A stretch of DNA of 21,898 nt from JBJXFK01 sp046155505 (GCA_046155505.1 JBJXFK010000319.1:1-21898), one strand, 5' to 3'. Counted from the stretch's first letter, positions 7,501 through 14,951 are shown. The notes: a model not told the origin generated them from the sequence alone. Program-made: numbers and translations.

Positions 7501-7677
7501 ATGAGCACTGAGGTGATTTTCCTGTTTGGTTTGGCGATCACGGTCATGGTGCTCGTCGCCATCATCATCATAAACATCGGCTTGATGGAGGCCGCAGATC
7601 CGGCCCATAGTCGCCCGGAGGATCTGACCAGTTGGGAGCGTGAGGCAGTCAGGCATAAGCGTGATGATCTAGGCTGA
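7501..7677 (+). CDS. Small single-TM membrane protein, 58 aa
   Basis: The frame ATG...TGA encodes a hydrophobic helix at residues about 5-28 (VIFLFGLAITVMVLVAIIIINIGL), then a charged cytoplasmic-type tail rich in D, E, R and H that ends REAVRHKRDDLG. AAAGGA, overlapping the end of the previous gene, serves as ribosome site. The stop of the upstream micro-gene is only 3 bp away, so the two are very likely coupled. The family is not recognised. The strong helix plus charged tail argues for a real protein. Confidence 0.7.
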   Translation: MSTEVIFLFGLAITVMVLVAIIIINIGLMEAADPAHSRPEDLTSWEREAVRHKRDDLG

Positions 7678-7890
7678 ATGCACAGCGGCACTTTTGGTTC
7701 TCTACGCCTAGGTGTAGCTCGCTTCAATCGGTGACCGACTTTTGATAATAGCAAGACTGACTACCCTTCACAGTCGGTTGGATGATGTTGACAAACGACT
7801 TGATTTGGTGGGTGTCGTTCGGGCTGATCCCCTATCATGTACAGCGACGCTCGCAGGCGGCCACGGAATACGACACGACTCGGAAACGCC
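7678..7890 (+). promoter_or_regulatory. Intergenic region before the FAD oxidoreductase
   Basis: The gap contains TTGACA at 7788-7793 but no -10 at normal spacing. CTATCAT at 7832-7838 echoes the boxes at 4630-4638 and 4728-4736. It could be a -10, giving a start near 7845 and a leader to the ATG at 7891. TGATCC (7825-7830) precedes it. There is no sign of an RNA gene or riboswitch. Assignment is weak. Confidence 0.25.
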
Positions 7891-9171
7891 ATGCCTGATG
7901 CAGGTGCTGACATGCAGTGCGACCCCACCAGGCACTCGGTTGTGGTGGTCGGCGCCGGCCTCGCCGGTCTGGCGTGTGCGCGTACTTTGACGCGCGTCGG
8001 AATGCCCGTGCTCGTCTTGGAAGCCGACGGCGCGGTGGGTGGGCGGGTACGCACTGACCGCGTTGGCGGTTTTCTGCTGGATCGCGGGTTCCAGGTGTTT
8101 CTCACGGCGTATCCCGAGGCGGCCGAGGTCTTCGACTACGAAAGTTTGCAGTTACGGCCCTTCTATCCCGGTGCTCTGGTCCAACTTGGCCGGCGTCAGT
8201 ACCGCTTCGCCGACCCATGGCACCGACCCTTCGCGAGCCTGGCGGGGCTGCTTGCGCCAATCGCCAACTTCTTCGATGCGCTTCGCGTCGCGCGTGTGCG
8301 CGCCGCGGCGCTGCGTCGCCCCGACCCGCGTGGTGACGACCCGCGCGTCACGACGCTGGAATACTTGCAAAACTTCGGACTGTCGGAGCGCGTCATCGAC
8401 CGGTTCTTTCGACCGTTCTTCGGAGGTGTCTTTCTCGAGCGAGCGCTGCAGACCCCCAGCCCGTTCTTTCGTTTCGTCTTCGCCATGTTTGCGCGCGGTG
8501 CGGCGACGTTGCCGGCCAAGGGGATGCAGGCGCTCCCCGAGCAGCTCGCCGGGACTTTGCCGCCCGGCACGGTTCGGTTGAACGCGCCTGTTGCCTCGAT
8601 CGGACTTGACCACGTGCAGACCGCGGCGGGTGAGGTCATCCAATGCAGAGCAACCGTTGTTGCGACCGATTCTGACAGGGCTGCGCAACTAGTACAGACG
8701 ATTAGTCCAATTTCGTGGAACAGCACGACGACTGTCTATTACGCTGCACCACGTTCGCCGATTCGTGAGGCAATCCTCGTGTTGAACGGCACGGGAGAGG
8801 GGTTGGTCAATCACGTGTGTGTGCCCAGCGATGTTTCCGATCGCTACGCTCCAGCCGGGTCCGCTCTTGTGTCGGTGAGCATCATCGGGATTCCTGACCT
8901 TGCTGACCGCGAATTGAGCCAACGCATCGTGGACGAACTCCGCGGTTGGTTCGGCGAGGAGGTCGCCGCATGGGATCTGTTGCGCGTTTATCGCATCGAG
9001 CACGCTTTGCCAATCGTGACGCCAGAGGTTTCGGCCCAACTGAGCCAGTCGGTGGGTGAGGGGATATTCGCGTGCGGCGACTACCTTGCAGATCCGTCAA
9101 TCAACGGTGCTCTTGTCAGCGGGCGAGAAGCCGCCGAGGCGGTCCTCCGGGCACTAAGGGTCTGTGCATAA
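7891..9171 (+). CDS. FAD-dependent oxidoreductase, amine oxidase/desaturase type; 3' end altered by IS
   Basis: From the ATG at 7891 the protein has 426 residues. The FAD motif VVVVGAGLAGLACA is at 17-30, Glu44 binds the FAD ribose and AVGGRVRT is at 48-55. DRGFQVFLTAYPEA (64-77) is typical of phytoene-desaturase-like oxidases, and GIFACGDYLADPSINGALVSGREAAEAVL near the end is the usual C-terminal FAD contact. The substrate is unknown. The frame is open back to ATG 7837, but that codon overlaps a TATCAT box and lacks a ribosome site, and residues before 7891 look spurious; 7912 is a third option. The last codons and the TAA lie inside the left end of an IS. Without the IS the frame would read RAL-TPG-stop, so the enzyme is probably functional. 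Confidence 0.88.
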   Translation: MPDAGADMQCDPTRHSVVVVGAGLAGLACARTLTRVGMPVLVLEADGAVGGRVRTDRVGGFLLDRGFQVFLTAYPEAAEVFDYESLQLRPFYPGALVQLGRRQYRFADPWHRPFASLAGLLAPIANFFDALRVARVRAAALRRPDPRGDDPRVTTLEYLQNFGLSERVIDRFFRPFFGGVFLERALQTPSPFFRFVFAMFARGAATLPAKGMQALPEQLAGTLPPGTVRLNAPVASIGLDHVQTAAGEVIQCRATVVATDSDRAAQLVQTISPISWNSTTTVYYAAPRSPIREAILVLNGTGEGLVNHVCVPSDVSDRYAPAGSALVSVSIIGIPDLADRELSQRIVDELRGWFGEEVAAWDLLRVYRIEHALPIVTPEVSAQLSQSVGEGIFACGDYLADPSINGALVSGREAAEAVLRALRVCA

Positions 9172-9183
9172 ATAAACGCTTCA
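9163..9183 (+). repeat. IS left terminal inverted repeat
   Basis: This 21-bp end is perfectly inverted relative to 10424-10444. The TAA stop of the upstream oxidoreductase (9169-9171) lies inside it. Confidence 0.9.
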
Positions 9184-9214
9184 CAATTTCGTCGACCCCG
9201 CGTATTCTTCCAGC

Positions 9215-10426
9215 ATGGATGATCGGGCCGAACGGATTCGGCAGCGATATGTAGAACTCTCGCCGGTTTTGAACGAGCGCGGGCAACGCTTGTTCGCCGC
9301 CGCCGAAGCGCGAGCGCACGGCCACGGCGGCGTGAGCATCGTCGCACGCATCACCGGACTGGCACGCAGCACCATTCATCGCGGACTGCGCGAACTCGAA
9401 GCCAATCAGGCTTTGCCGCTCGGACGATCACGCCGCGCCGGCGGCGGACGCAAGGCCAAACGCGACCAGAATCCCAAGTTCCTGCCCGACCTCAAACGCC
9501 TAGTCGAACCGACCACGCGCGGCGACCCGACACGGACGTTGCGCTGGACCTCCAAGAGTCTGCGGCATTTGGCGCGCGCGTTGAAGGAGCGCGGTCATTC
9601 CGTCTGTCCGCATGTGATCGCCGACGGGCTGCGCGAATTGGGATACAGTCTGCAAGCGAACCGCAAAACGCGGGAAGGCAGCAACCACGTGGATCGCGAC
9701 GCGCAGTTTCACTACATCAATGATCAAGCCACGGCGTTTCTGGCTGCCGCCCAGCCGGTCATTTCGGTCGATACCAAAAAGAAAGAGCTGGTGGGCGATT
9801 TCAAGAACGGCGGCCGCGAGTACCGCCCCAAGGCCAACCCCGAAACGGTCAACGTCCATGATTTCATTGATCCCAAGCTGGGGCGGGCCGTGCCTTACGG
9901 CGTGTACGACATCGCTGACAACAAGGGTTGGGTGAGCGTCGGCACGGACCACGACACCGCCAGTTTCGCCGTGCATGCCGTGCGGCGTTGGTGGTTGAGC
10001 ATGGGAAAAAAGCGTTATCCGAAAGCGCGTCGGTTGATGATTACGGCCGACGGCGGCGGCAGCAACGGCTATCGCGTGCGTTTGTGGAAAACTGAGTTAC
10101 AGAATCTGGCGAATTCGCTGGGCCTGCCGATCACGGTATGCCACCTTCCGCCGGGTACGAGCAAGTGGAACAAAATCGAGCACCGCCTGTTTTCGTTCAT
10201 CACGCAGAACTGGCGTGGCAAGCCGCTGCGGAGTTTCAAGACGATCGTGCAGTTGATCGCCGCGACGACGACGGCCGCCGGCCTGACGGTGCGGGCGGAG
10301 CTGGATGAGAACAAGTATCCCAAGGGCGTGAAGGTGAGTGACGCGGAGCTGGCCGCGGTGCGTCTCACCGGCCACGAGTTTCACGGCGATTGGAATTACA
10401 CAATCGCTCCGTGGCGGCGTAACTGA
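9215..10426 (+). CDS. ISAzo13-family transposase, 403 aa
   Basis: This DDE transposase is of the ISAzo13 ('Rhodopirellula transposase') type. An N-terminal helix-turn-helix covers about residues 38-62 (GGVSIVARITGLARSTIHRGLREL), followed by a basic linker (GRSRRAGGGRKAKRDQ). The RNase H-like domain carries VISVDTKKKELVGDFKNGG (Asp186), LMITADGGGSNGYR (Asp279) and WNKIEHRLFSFITQNW (Glu322), giving the D-D-E triad. Length is normal for the family and there is no frameshift. It begins about 30 bp inside the left inverted repeat and ends at the right one. Confidence 0.95.
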   Translation: MDDRAERIRQRYVELSPVLNERGQRLFAAAEARAHGHGGVSIVARITGLARSTIHRGLRELEANQALPLGRSRRAGGGRKAKRDQNPKFLPDLKRLVEPTTRGDPTRTLRWTSKSLRHLARALKERGHSVCPHVIADGLRELGYSLQANRKTREGSNHVDRDAQFHYINDQATAFLAAAQPVISVDTKKKELVGDFKNGGREYRPKANPETVNVHDFIDPKLGRAVPYGVYDIADNKGWVSVGTDHDTASFAVHAVRRWWLSMGKKRYPKARRLMITADGGGSNGYRVRLWKTELQNLANSLGLPITVCHLPPGTSKWNKIEHRLFSFITQNWRGKPLRSFKTIVQLIAATTTAAGLTVRAELDENKYPKGVKVSDAELAAVRLTGHEFHGDWNYTIAPWRRN

Positions 10427-10444
10427 AGCGTTTATTTATGCACA
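10424..10444 (-). repeat. IS right terminal inverted repeat
   Basis: This 21-bp end mirrors 9163-9183 exactly. It begins just after the TAA stop (10424-10426 overlaps TGA...) of the transposase region at about 10424, so the gene fills almost the whole element. Confidence 0.88.
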
Positions 10445-10587
10445 ATCCCTAACGCCTGGCTGATGGGATTATGGACAACGCGGCGTGGGTGTGCCGACGA
10501 GTCGGCGTACTGAGACCTGCTCTCGACGTTGAGAGTTCAGCCGGTGGCGGCGTTTAACTGGCCTCAAGTTGGAGGGCATGACAGTTC

Positions 10588-11205
10588 ATGTTCAGCGATG
10601 AAGAGATCGAACTTGCCCGCCGGATGCGCGACCTCGGCATGCCCTGGGAACCAACCGTGGGGCACTATGTATTTGACGAAACGGGCCTGATCGATGCGCC
10701 CTCGCCGTTTCAGCCGAGGGTGTACTTCATCCTGGACCTGAGGCATTTTCTGCGGCGTTCCGAGAATACGGAAACACTGAAAGTGCGGATGTTCTGGCTA
10801 CCTCAGTGGCATCAGGCGCGTGCCATGGCGCGCGGAATGGGCATCACAGACAGCGCCCTTGCGGAGCGTCTCGTCGCCGAGCGAGCGCTCGAGTCGCAGT
10901 CGGAACTCCGCCTACTGTATGGCCTGATCAGCGAAGCGTTGTCAAAACAGGCGTGTGTGACGGGCCGCTGCACACGGCCGGAAGCGCAACGATTGGAGAG
11001 CGAGATACCTGATGAGCCCATTTGCACTGGATGGCCTACTGGGAGTCCACGCCGTGAGCACGCTGATGATGACCGGGCTAATCTGGATGGTGCAGGTCGT
11101 GCACTACCCGCTCTTCGCGAACGTCGGGGAGGGAGCGTTCTGCGACTACGAGCATCAGCACACGCGGCGCATCACTTGGCTGGTGGGGCCGCTCATGCTT
11201 ACTGA
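10588..11205 (+). CDS. Conserved hypothetical protein with suspicious C-terminal extension
   Basis: The first 120-140 residues read like a real soluble protein: MFSDEEIELARRMRDLGMPWEPTVGHYVFDETGLIDAPSPFQPRVYFILDLRHFL, then MFWLPQWHQARAMARGMGITD and helices with ESQSELRLLYGLISEAL. I recall similar proteins of unknown function in other genomes but cannot name a function. The last 65 or so residues overlap the next gene (start 11012) by 194 bp and look like its shadow. Another frame ends with TGA overlapping that gene's ATG (TGATG at 11010-11014), the arrangement expected of a coupled pair. Loss of the original stop or a small indel after about residue 125 is likely. GGAGG at 10571-10575 is 12 nt before the ATG, a rather long spacing. 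Confidence 0.7.
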   Translation: MFSDEEIELARRMRDLGMPWEPTVGHYVFDETGLIDAPSPFQPRVYFILDLRHFLRRSENTETLKVRMFWLPQWHQARAMARGMGITDSALAERLVAERALESQSELRLLYGLISEALSKQACVTGRCTRPEAQRLESEIPDEPICTGWPTGSPRREHADDDRANLDGAGRALPALRERRGGSVLRLRASAHAAHHLAGGAAHAY

Positions 11206-11461
11206 GGGGGCCTCGGCCGCCGCGCTGATGCTGTTGCTGGCGCCGGGTACGGCCCGCGTGCTGGCGATCATCGGCGTCCTGCTGCTGGTAGTGAACTGGG
11301 GATCCACCGCTTTTCTGCAGGTCCCGTGTCATACAAGGCTCAGCCGCGGCTTCGACCGCGAGGTGGTGCGCAGACTGGTCTCTACAAACTGGATTCGCAC
11401 GGTGGCGTGGTCCGTGCGGGGCGCGTTGGCTGTGACGCTCGTTGAGGTAGTCCACCGATGA
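11012..11461 (+). CDS. Conserved four-TM membrane protein, 149 aa
   Basis: Hydrophobic segments lie at about residues 9-30 (LGVHAVSTLMMTGLIWMVQVVH), 56-77 (WLVGPLMLTEGASAAALMLLLA), 80-102 and 125-146. The motif WMVQVVHYPLFANVG followed by YEHQHTRRITW is characteristic. I recall it from small membrane proteins of unknown function, often near photolyase-type genes (from memory, unchecked). Its stop TGA shares the ATGA overlap with the next ATG at 11458, so it is translationally coupled to the renalase-like oxidoreductase. It may anchor or supply electrons to that enzyme; that is speculation. Confidence 0.85.
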   Translation: MSPFALDGLLGVHAVSTLMMTGLIWMVQVVHYPLFANVGEGAFCDYEHQHTRRITWLVGPLMLTEGASAAALMLLLAPGTARVLAIIGVLLLVVNWGSTAFLQVPCHTRLSRGFDREVVRRLVSTNWIRTVAWSVRGALAVTLVEVVHR

Positions 11462-12492
11462 GCTCCATGGACGATCGCCGGAGCGTGACCACGGCACGCC
11501 AGCGTATCGCCGTTGTTGGAGCGGGGATCGCCGGCCTCGCGGCGGCCCGCGCTCTGCAAGAACACGGACAAGAGGTGCTTGTCTTTGAAAAGGGCCGCGG
11601 TGTCGGCGGGCGCACCTCAACCCGTCGGCAACCGCCATTCGAGTTTGATCACGGTGCGCAGTACTTCACCGCGCGTGACGAGCGTTTCGCGCGTCATGTA
11701 CGAGCGTGGCAGGAGGCCGGTGTCGTTGCCGCTTGGCCGGGCCGGATCGGGTCGTTCGAACGCGGTTTGTGGCGCGACAACTCGCCGCAGGATCGGTATG
11801 TCGGCGTGCCGGGGATGAATGCCGTCGCTAAGCACCTGGCTGCCGGACTCAACGTGGCGGCGGAAACACGCATCACCGATCTGACGCGCGGTGTTCCGGG
11901 GTGGCGTCTGTCGACGGACAGGGGAGCGGCGGTCGGTGTGTTCGACGCGGTAGTTGTAGCGGTCCCTGCCCCGCAGGCCGCCGAGTTGCTCGTCGGTCAG
12001 ACTGCCTTGGCCGAGCAAGCCGGCCAATGGGCGATGTTGCCGTGCTGGGCGATCATGCTCGGCTTTGACCACGCGCTCCCAATTCCGTATGACGGCGTAT
12101 TCGTCCATGGATCACCGTTGTCGTGGATTGCCCGCAATTCGTCCAAACCCGGCCGCTCGACCGGCGAGGCGTGGATCCTGCACGCGGGGCCCGAGTGGTC
12201 GGCCGCACACATCGACGATCCGCCGGAGCAGGTCATCGCCGCGCTGCGGGCGGAGTTCGAGCAAATCTGGGACGGGGAAGCACGACCACCGGCCTATGCG
12301 GCAGCACACCGCTGGCGCTACGCATCGCAGTCCGAGCCGTTGCATGTCGGCGCGTTGTGGGATGCCGAAGGCCGCCTCGCGATATGCGGCGACTGGTGCC
12401 ACGGCGCTCGAATCGAGGGCGCGTTCCTTAGCGGCCTTACGGCTGCGGATCGGGTGCTGCGGGCGAGCGGTGCGGCCGCGGACAGCGCGTGA
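11458..12492 (+). CDS. Renalase-like NAD(P)/FAD-dependent oxidoreductase
   Basis: This 344-aa flavoprotein has IAVVGAGIAGLAAARAL (17-33), Glu44, GVGGRTSTR (48-56), the motif FDHGAQYFTARD (63-74) and a C-terminal RLAICGDWCHGARIEGAFLSGLTAAD. This pattern is typical of the bacterial renalase-like family. Characterised renalases oxidise abnormal dihydro-nicotinamides (2- and 6-DHNAD(P)) and pass electrons to oxygen, a redox repair activity. The gene overlaps the previous one by 4 bp (ATGA). FolE starts 65 bp downstream with its own strong ribosome site. It is a shorter, different family from the FAD enzyme at 7891. Physiological substrate is not shown by the sequence. Confidence 0.9.
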   Translation: MSSMDDRRSVTTARQRIAVVGAGIAGLAAARALQEHGQEVLVFEKGRGVGGRTSTRRQPPFEFDHGAQYFTARDERFARHVRAWQEAGVVAAWPGRIGSFERGLWRDNSPQDRYVGVPGMNAVAKHLAAGLNVAAETRITDLTRGVPGWRLSTDRGAAVGVFDAVVVAVPAPQAAELLVGQTALAEQAGQWAMLPCWAIMLGFDHALPIPYDGVFVHGSPLSWIARNSSKPGRSTGEAWILHAGPEWSAAHIDDPPEQVIAALRAEFEQIWDGEARPPAYAAAHRWRYASQSEPLHVGALWDAEGRLAICGDWCHGARIEGAFLSGLTAADRVLRASGAAADSA

Positions 12493-12557
12493 TCGCTGCG
12501 CGGCGTGCGTGACCGACGATGATGTGGCCGCTACACTCCGAACGTTAGGAGGCAGAC

Positions 12558-13271
12558 GTGGCGCAGGAGTCGAACAACCAGGACGGCACGACGCCCGTAG
12601 CGGATCGCATCCGCCAGCGCCTGGGCGCCGCCCATCGGCGTTTTCATGCCAATGATAGCATCGCCGATTTCATCGAGCCCGGCGAGCTTGACGCGCTCCT
12701 CGGCGAAGTTCAAGCCAAGCTGCAAGAAGTTCTGAATGCACTCGTCATCGACACGGTAGGCGACCACAATACGAAAGACACCGCCCGTCGGGTCGCAAAG
12801 ATGTTTATCAACGAGGTGTTCCGGGGCCGCTATGCACCGATGCCGCCGGTAACGGAGTTTCCGAATATCGCCCGGCTCAACGAGTTGATGATCGTCGGTC
12901 CCGTTACGGTGCGCAGCGCCTGCTCACATCATCTATGTCCGGTCATCGGCAAGGTCTGGGTCGGCGTCATGCCGAACGAACACTCGGCGCTAATCGGCTT
13001 GTCCAAATATGCACGGCTAGTGGAATGGGTGATGGCGCGTCCGCAGATTCAGGAAGAAGCCATCATTCAACTGGCGGATCTGCTTCAGGACAAGATGCGC
13101 CCCGACGGCCTGGCGGTCATCATGCGCGCGGACCACTACTGCATGCAATGGCGCGGCGTGAAGGACATGGACTCGAAGATGGTCAACAGCGTGATGCGCG
13201 GCAGCTTCCTGAAGAACCCCAATCTTCGGCGAGAGTTCCTGGCGCTGCTGAATAATCCGGAACGCTCGTAA
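12558..13271 (+). CDS. folE: GTP cyclohydrolase I
   Basis: This 237-aa enzyme converts GTP to dihydroneopterin triphosphate, the first step of tetrahydrofolate and pterin synthesis. Zinc ligands fit Cys122 and His125 (SACSHHLCP) and Cys195 (ADHYCMQW). The C-x-x-H spacing is the same as in the E. coli enzyme (Cys110, His113; then Cys181). LIGLSKYARLVEWVMARPQIQE (146-167) is the family signature, and the final RGVKDMDSKMVNSVMRGSF replaces the commoner TTTSLGGLF-type end. The start is GTG (12558), 5 nt after AGGAGG. A TACACT box lies about 25 bp upstream. The BLUF sensor gene follows after 10 bp. A folE beside a photolyase may provide pterin or folate cofactor for light-linked enzymes and is probably not the housekeeping copy; that is inferred. 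Confidence 0.95.
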   Translation: MAQESNNQDGTTPVADRIRQRLGAAHRRFHANDSIADFIEPGELDALLGEVQAKLQEVLNALVIDTVGDHNTKDTARRVAKMFINEVFRGRYAPMPPVTEFPNIARLNELMIVGPVTVRSACSHHLCPVIGKVWVGVMPNEHSALIGLSKYARLVEWVMARPQIQEEAIIQLADLLQDKMRPDGLAVIMRADHYCMQWRGVKDMDSKMVNSVMRGSFLKNPNLRREFLALLNNPERS

Positions 13272-13281
13272 GGAAACCACG

Positions 13282-13710
13282 ATGCTTGTGCGACTGATTT
13301 ACGCCAGCCGATCGACCAGCCCGCTTAACAACGAGACGATCTCGGGCATTCTCGGTCACTCAAACAAATACAACGTCGATGCGGGCATCACGGGCGTCTT
13401 GTGCATCTGCCACGGGGATATCTTTCTGCAGGCGCTTGAGGGCGGTCGCGAGGAGCTGAACCGGCTCTATGTGAAGCTGGCGCGCGATGCCCGCCACGCT
13501 GATGTGACGCTACTGGAGTATGCCGAGATTAGCGAGCGTCGTTTCGGCAGCTGGCGGATGGGACGCGTCGATCTTGAGAAGCTCAACGTCGGCGTAATCT
13601 TGAAGTATTCCGAGAAGCCGGTCCTGGATCCATTTCAGCTCTCCGGCCGCGTCGCCCTGGCGCTTCTGGAGGAGCTGATGAACTCAGCTTCCATTGTCGG
13701 CGGGGGCTGA
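13282..13710 (+). CDS. BLUF-domain blue-light photoreceptor, 142 aa
   Basis: This is a stand-alone short BLUF protein, which senses blue light through bound FAD. The flavin-site residues are all present: Tyr7 (LIYASR), Asn31 (NKYNVDAGITGVL), Gln50 (FLQALEG), and Trp91 with Met93 (FGSWRMG). Their spacing (24, 19, 41, 2) fits AppA and BlrB within one residue. A C-terminal tail of about 45 residues (SGRVALALLEELMNSAS) would supply the capping helices. No effector domain is attached, so it must signal by protein contact. It starts 10 bp after folE and almost certainly shares its transcript. It is the only light sensor seen in the window and the natural candidate to control, or be controlled with, the surrounding genes. 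Confidence 0.95.
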   Translation: MLVRLIYASRSTSPLNNETISGILGHSNKYNVDAGITGVLCICHGDIFLQALEGGREELNRLYVKLARDARHADVTLLEYAEISERRFGSWRMGRVDLEKLNVGVILKYSEKPVLDPFQLSGRVALALLEELMNSASIVGGG

Positions 13711-13722
13711 TCGCATGCTGTC

Positions 13723-13749
13723 TTGACGGATGTCGCGGGCAGCTAGAAT
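13723..13749 (+). promoter_or_regulatory. Weak promoter candidate before the M48-like gene
   Basis: TTGACG (13723-13728) and TAGAAT (13744-13749) are good hexamers, but the spacer is only 15 bp. The ATG at 13755 follows 5 nt after the -10, so a transcript starting about 7 nt downstream would begin at or within the start codon. Either the message is leaderless or the match is chance. Confidence 0.25.
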
Positions 13750-13754
13750 GATGT

Positions 13755-14951
13755 ATGACATCGCTCTCAGATCAAACTCAAGCCGAAAGTCAGACGGGAT
13801 CCAGGGCTGGCCGCAGTGCGACCACATACGCCCGGGCCAGGCTGCTGCTGGGTGTGTCGTCGGTGGGCACGCTGGTTGTGCTGGCCACCGCCGCGCTCGT
13901 GAGCGAGCTTCCGCGGAGCCTGCTGGGAGGGACGCCGGCCGGCCTGATGGAAAACGTGCTGGCCATGGGAGGCTTCCTGGCGGCATACGTCCTGGTCTCT
14001 TTGCCATTCGACCTCACGGGTGGATATCTCCTGCCAAGAGCGTTCAAACGCTCGCGCCAGCCGTTTATCGAGTTCGTGCTGGCATGGTTGCGGGGCGTGT
14101 TCGTGCAATCTTTCGTTATGCTCGCTGCGGCTCTGCTCATACTTTGGGCTGGACGCAATTGGGGCGTGGCGGGCGCGGTGATCGCCGTCGCGGCGCTGAT
14201 GCTCTTCACCATCGCGCTTCAGGTAGAACTCGCGCGCCTGACTGCGCGCTTGCCCCGCTCATCCGTCCGACCGTCGGCCGGGGCCATCACGCTACCTGAT
14301 CGGGCGCTGGTGCTTGACGCTGCGGACGAAGGCTTTGTGGGCGGTTACAGCGGTCTGCCCGGGTCCGTGCGGCTCGTAATTCCCGCGAGATGGTTGACTC
14401 ATCTTCCTTCCCCGCTGCTTCAAGCTCAACTCCTGCGCAGGTTGAGCGCGCTGTCCGATGGCACGCGCTCACGCGGAATCCTCGTCGCGTTTGGTTGGAA
14501 CCTGCTCGGCTTCACGCTCTGTGCCTTCGCCCCGGGCAGCGGCGTTACTGCGATGGCGGGCATCGCGACCCTCGCATTGTGGTTCACGCTCTGGTCGTTC
14601 TTGGGTCTCTTGATCCTCCCGACGCCGAGCCGAGCCGGCGTGTTTGAGGCGGATCACGCCGCGATCCGTCGTGGCGTGTCCATCGAGAATCTCCAGAGCA
14701 CGATTCAGCAACTGGACCGCTGGCAGGACGATGAGCCCAGCCGCTCGCCGGGCATTGAAGCGATCTTCCACCCCGTGCCGTCGGTCGCTTCGCGGTTGAC
14801 GCGCCTTCAGCGCAGCGCACGCGCTTTTGGAGCGTGGCATGCGGCGCGCCTGGCGCTGCCGCTGTCGTGGCCGTGCCTCGGCCTGCTCGCTCGCTCCGTA
14901 CACTGCAACACCGGTCGCCCGGAGCTTTGGGTGTTGCTTCCTGGAGACTGA
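13755..14951 (+). CDS. Multi-TM membrane protein resembling an M48 peptidase that has lost its zinc site
   Basis: This 398-aa protein has five or six hydrophobic segments (about 32-50, 68-86, 112-132, 137-157, 243-260, 265-289). Between and after them the order of motifs follows M48 zinc peptidases. VGGYSGLPGSVRLVIPARWLTHLPSPLLQAQLLRRLSALSDG (196-236) lies where M48 proteins have a strand, '...LSPEEL.AVLAHELAH'. The HExxH position reads RRLSA (228-232). FEADHAAIRRGVSIENLQSTIQQLD (298-321) keeps the EAD of the third-ligand helix, and FHPVPSVASRLTRLQ matches the HPP..R..L region. It therefore looks like a pseudo-peptidase. The comparison is by eye, not alignment. Ribosome site is poor (see promoter entry). 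Function is unknown. Confidence 0.75.
   Translation: MTSLSDQTQAESQTGSRAGRSATTYARARLLLGVSSVGTLVVLATAALVSELPRSLLGGTPAGLMENVLAMGGFLAAYVLVSLPFDLTGGYLLPRAFKRSRQPFIEFVLAWLRGVFVQSFVMLAAALLILWAGRNWGVAGAVIAVAALMLFTIALQVELARLTARLPRSSVRPSAGAITLPDRALVLDAADEGFVGGYSGLPGSVRLVIPARWLTHLPSPLLQAQLLRRLSALSDGTRSRGILVAFGWNLLGFTLCAFAPGSGVTAMAGIATLALWFTLWSFLGLLILPTPSRAGVFEADHAAIRRGVSIENLQSTIQQLDRWQDDEPSRSPGIEAIFHPVPSVASRLTRLQRSARAFGAWHAARLALPLSWPCLGLLARSVHCNTGRPELWVLLPGD

Larger units (their letters stand above)
9157..10450. mobile_element. ISAzo13-type insertion sequence, about 1.29 kb
   Basis: A single transposase gene is bounded by terminal inverted repeats. A perfect 21-bp match is formed by 9163-9183 and 10424-10444 (TGTGCATAAA...CGCTTCA inward). 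With the outer AGGGnn the repeats reach 27 bp with two mismatches (9157-9183, 10424-10450). The exact ends and the target duplication are uncertain: a single A on each side (9156, 10451) is compatible with a very short one. The element sits in the last codons of the FAD oxidoreductase and supplies that gene's stop codon. Intact ends and an intact frame suggest a recent and possibly active copy. Confidence 0.9.

Noticed and set aside
7837..7839. ATG 7837 as start of the FAD oxidoreductase
   Set aside because: It has no ribosome site, overlaps a possible -10 (TATCAT), and adds 18 basic, unconserved-looking residues before the usual N-terminus.
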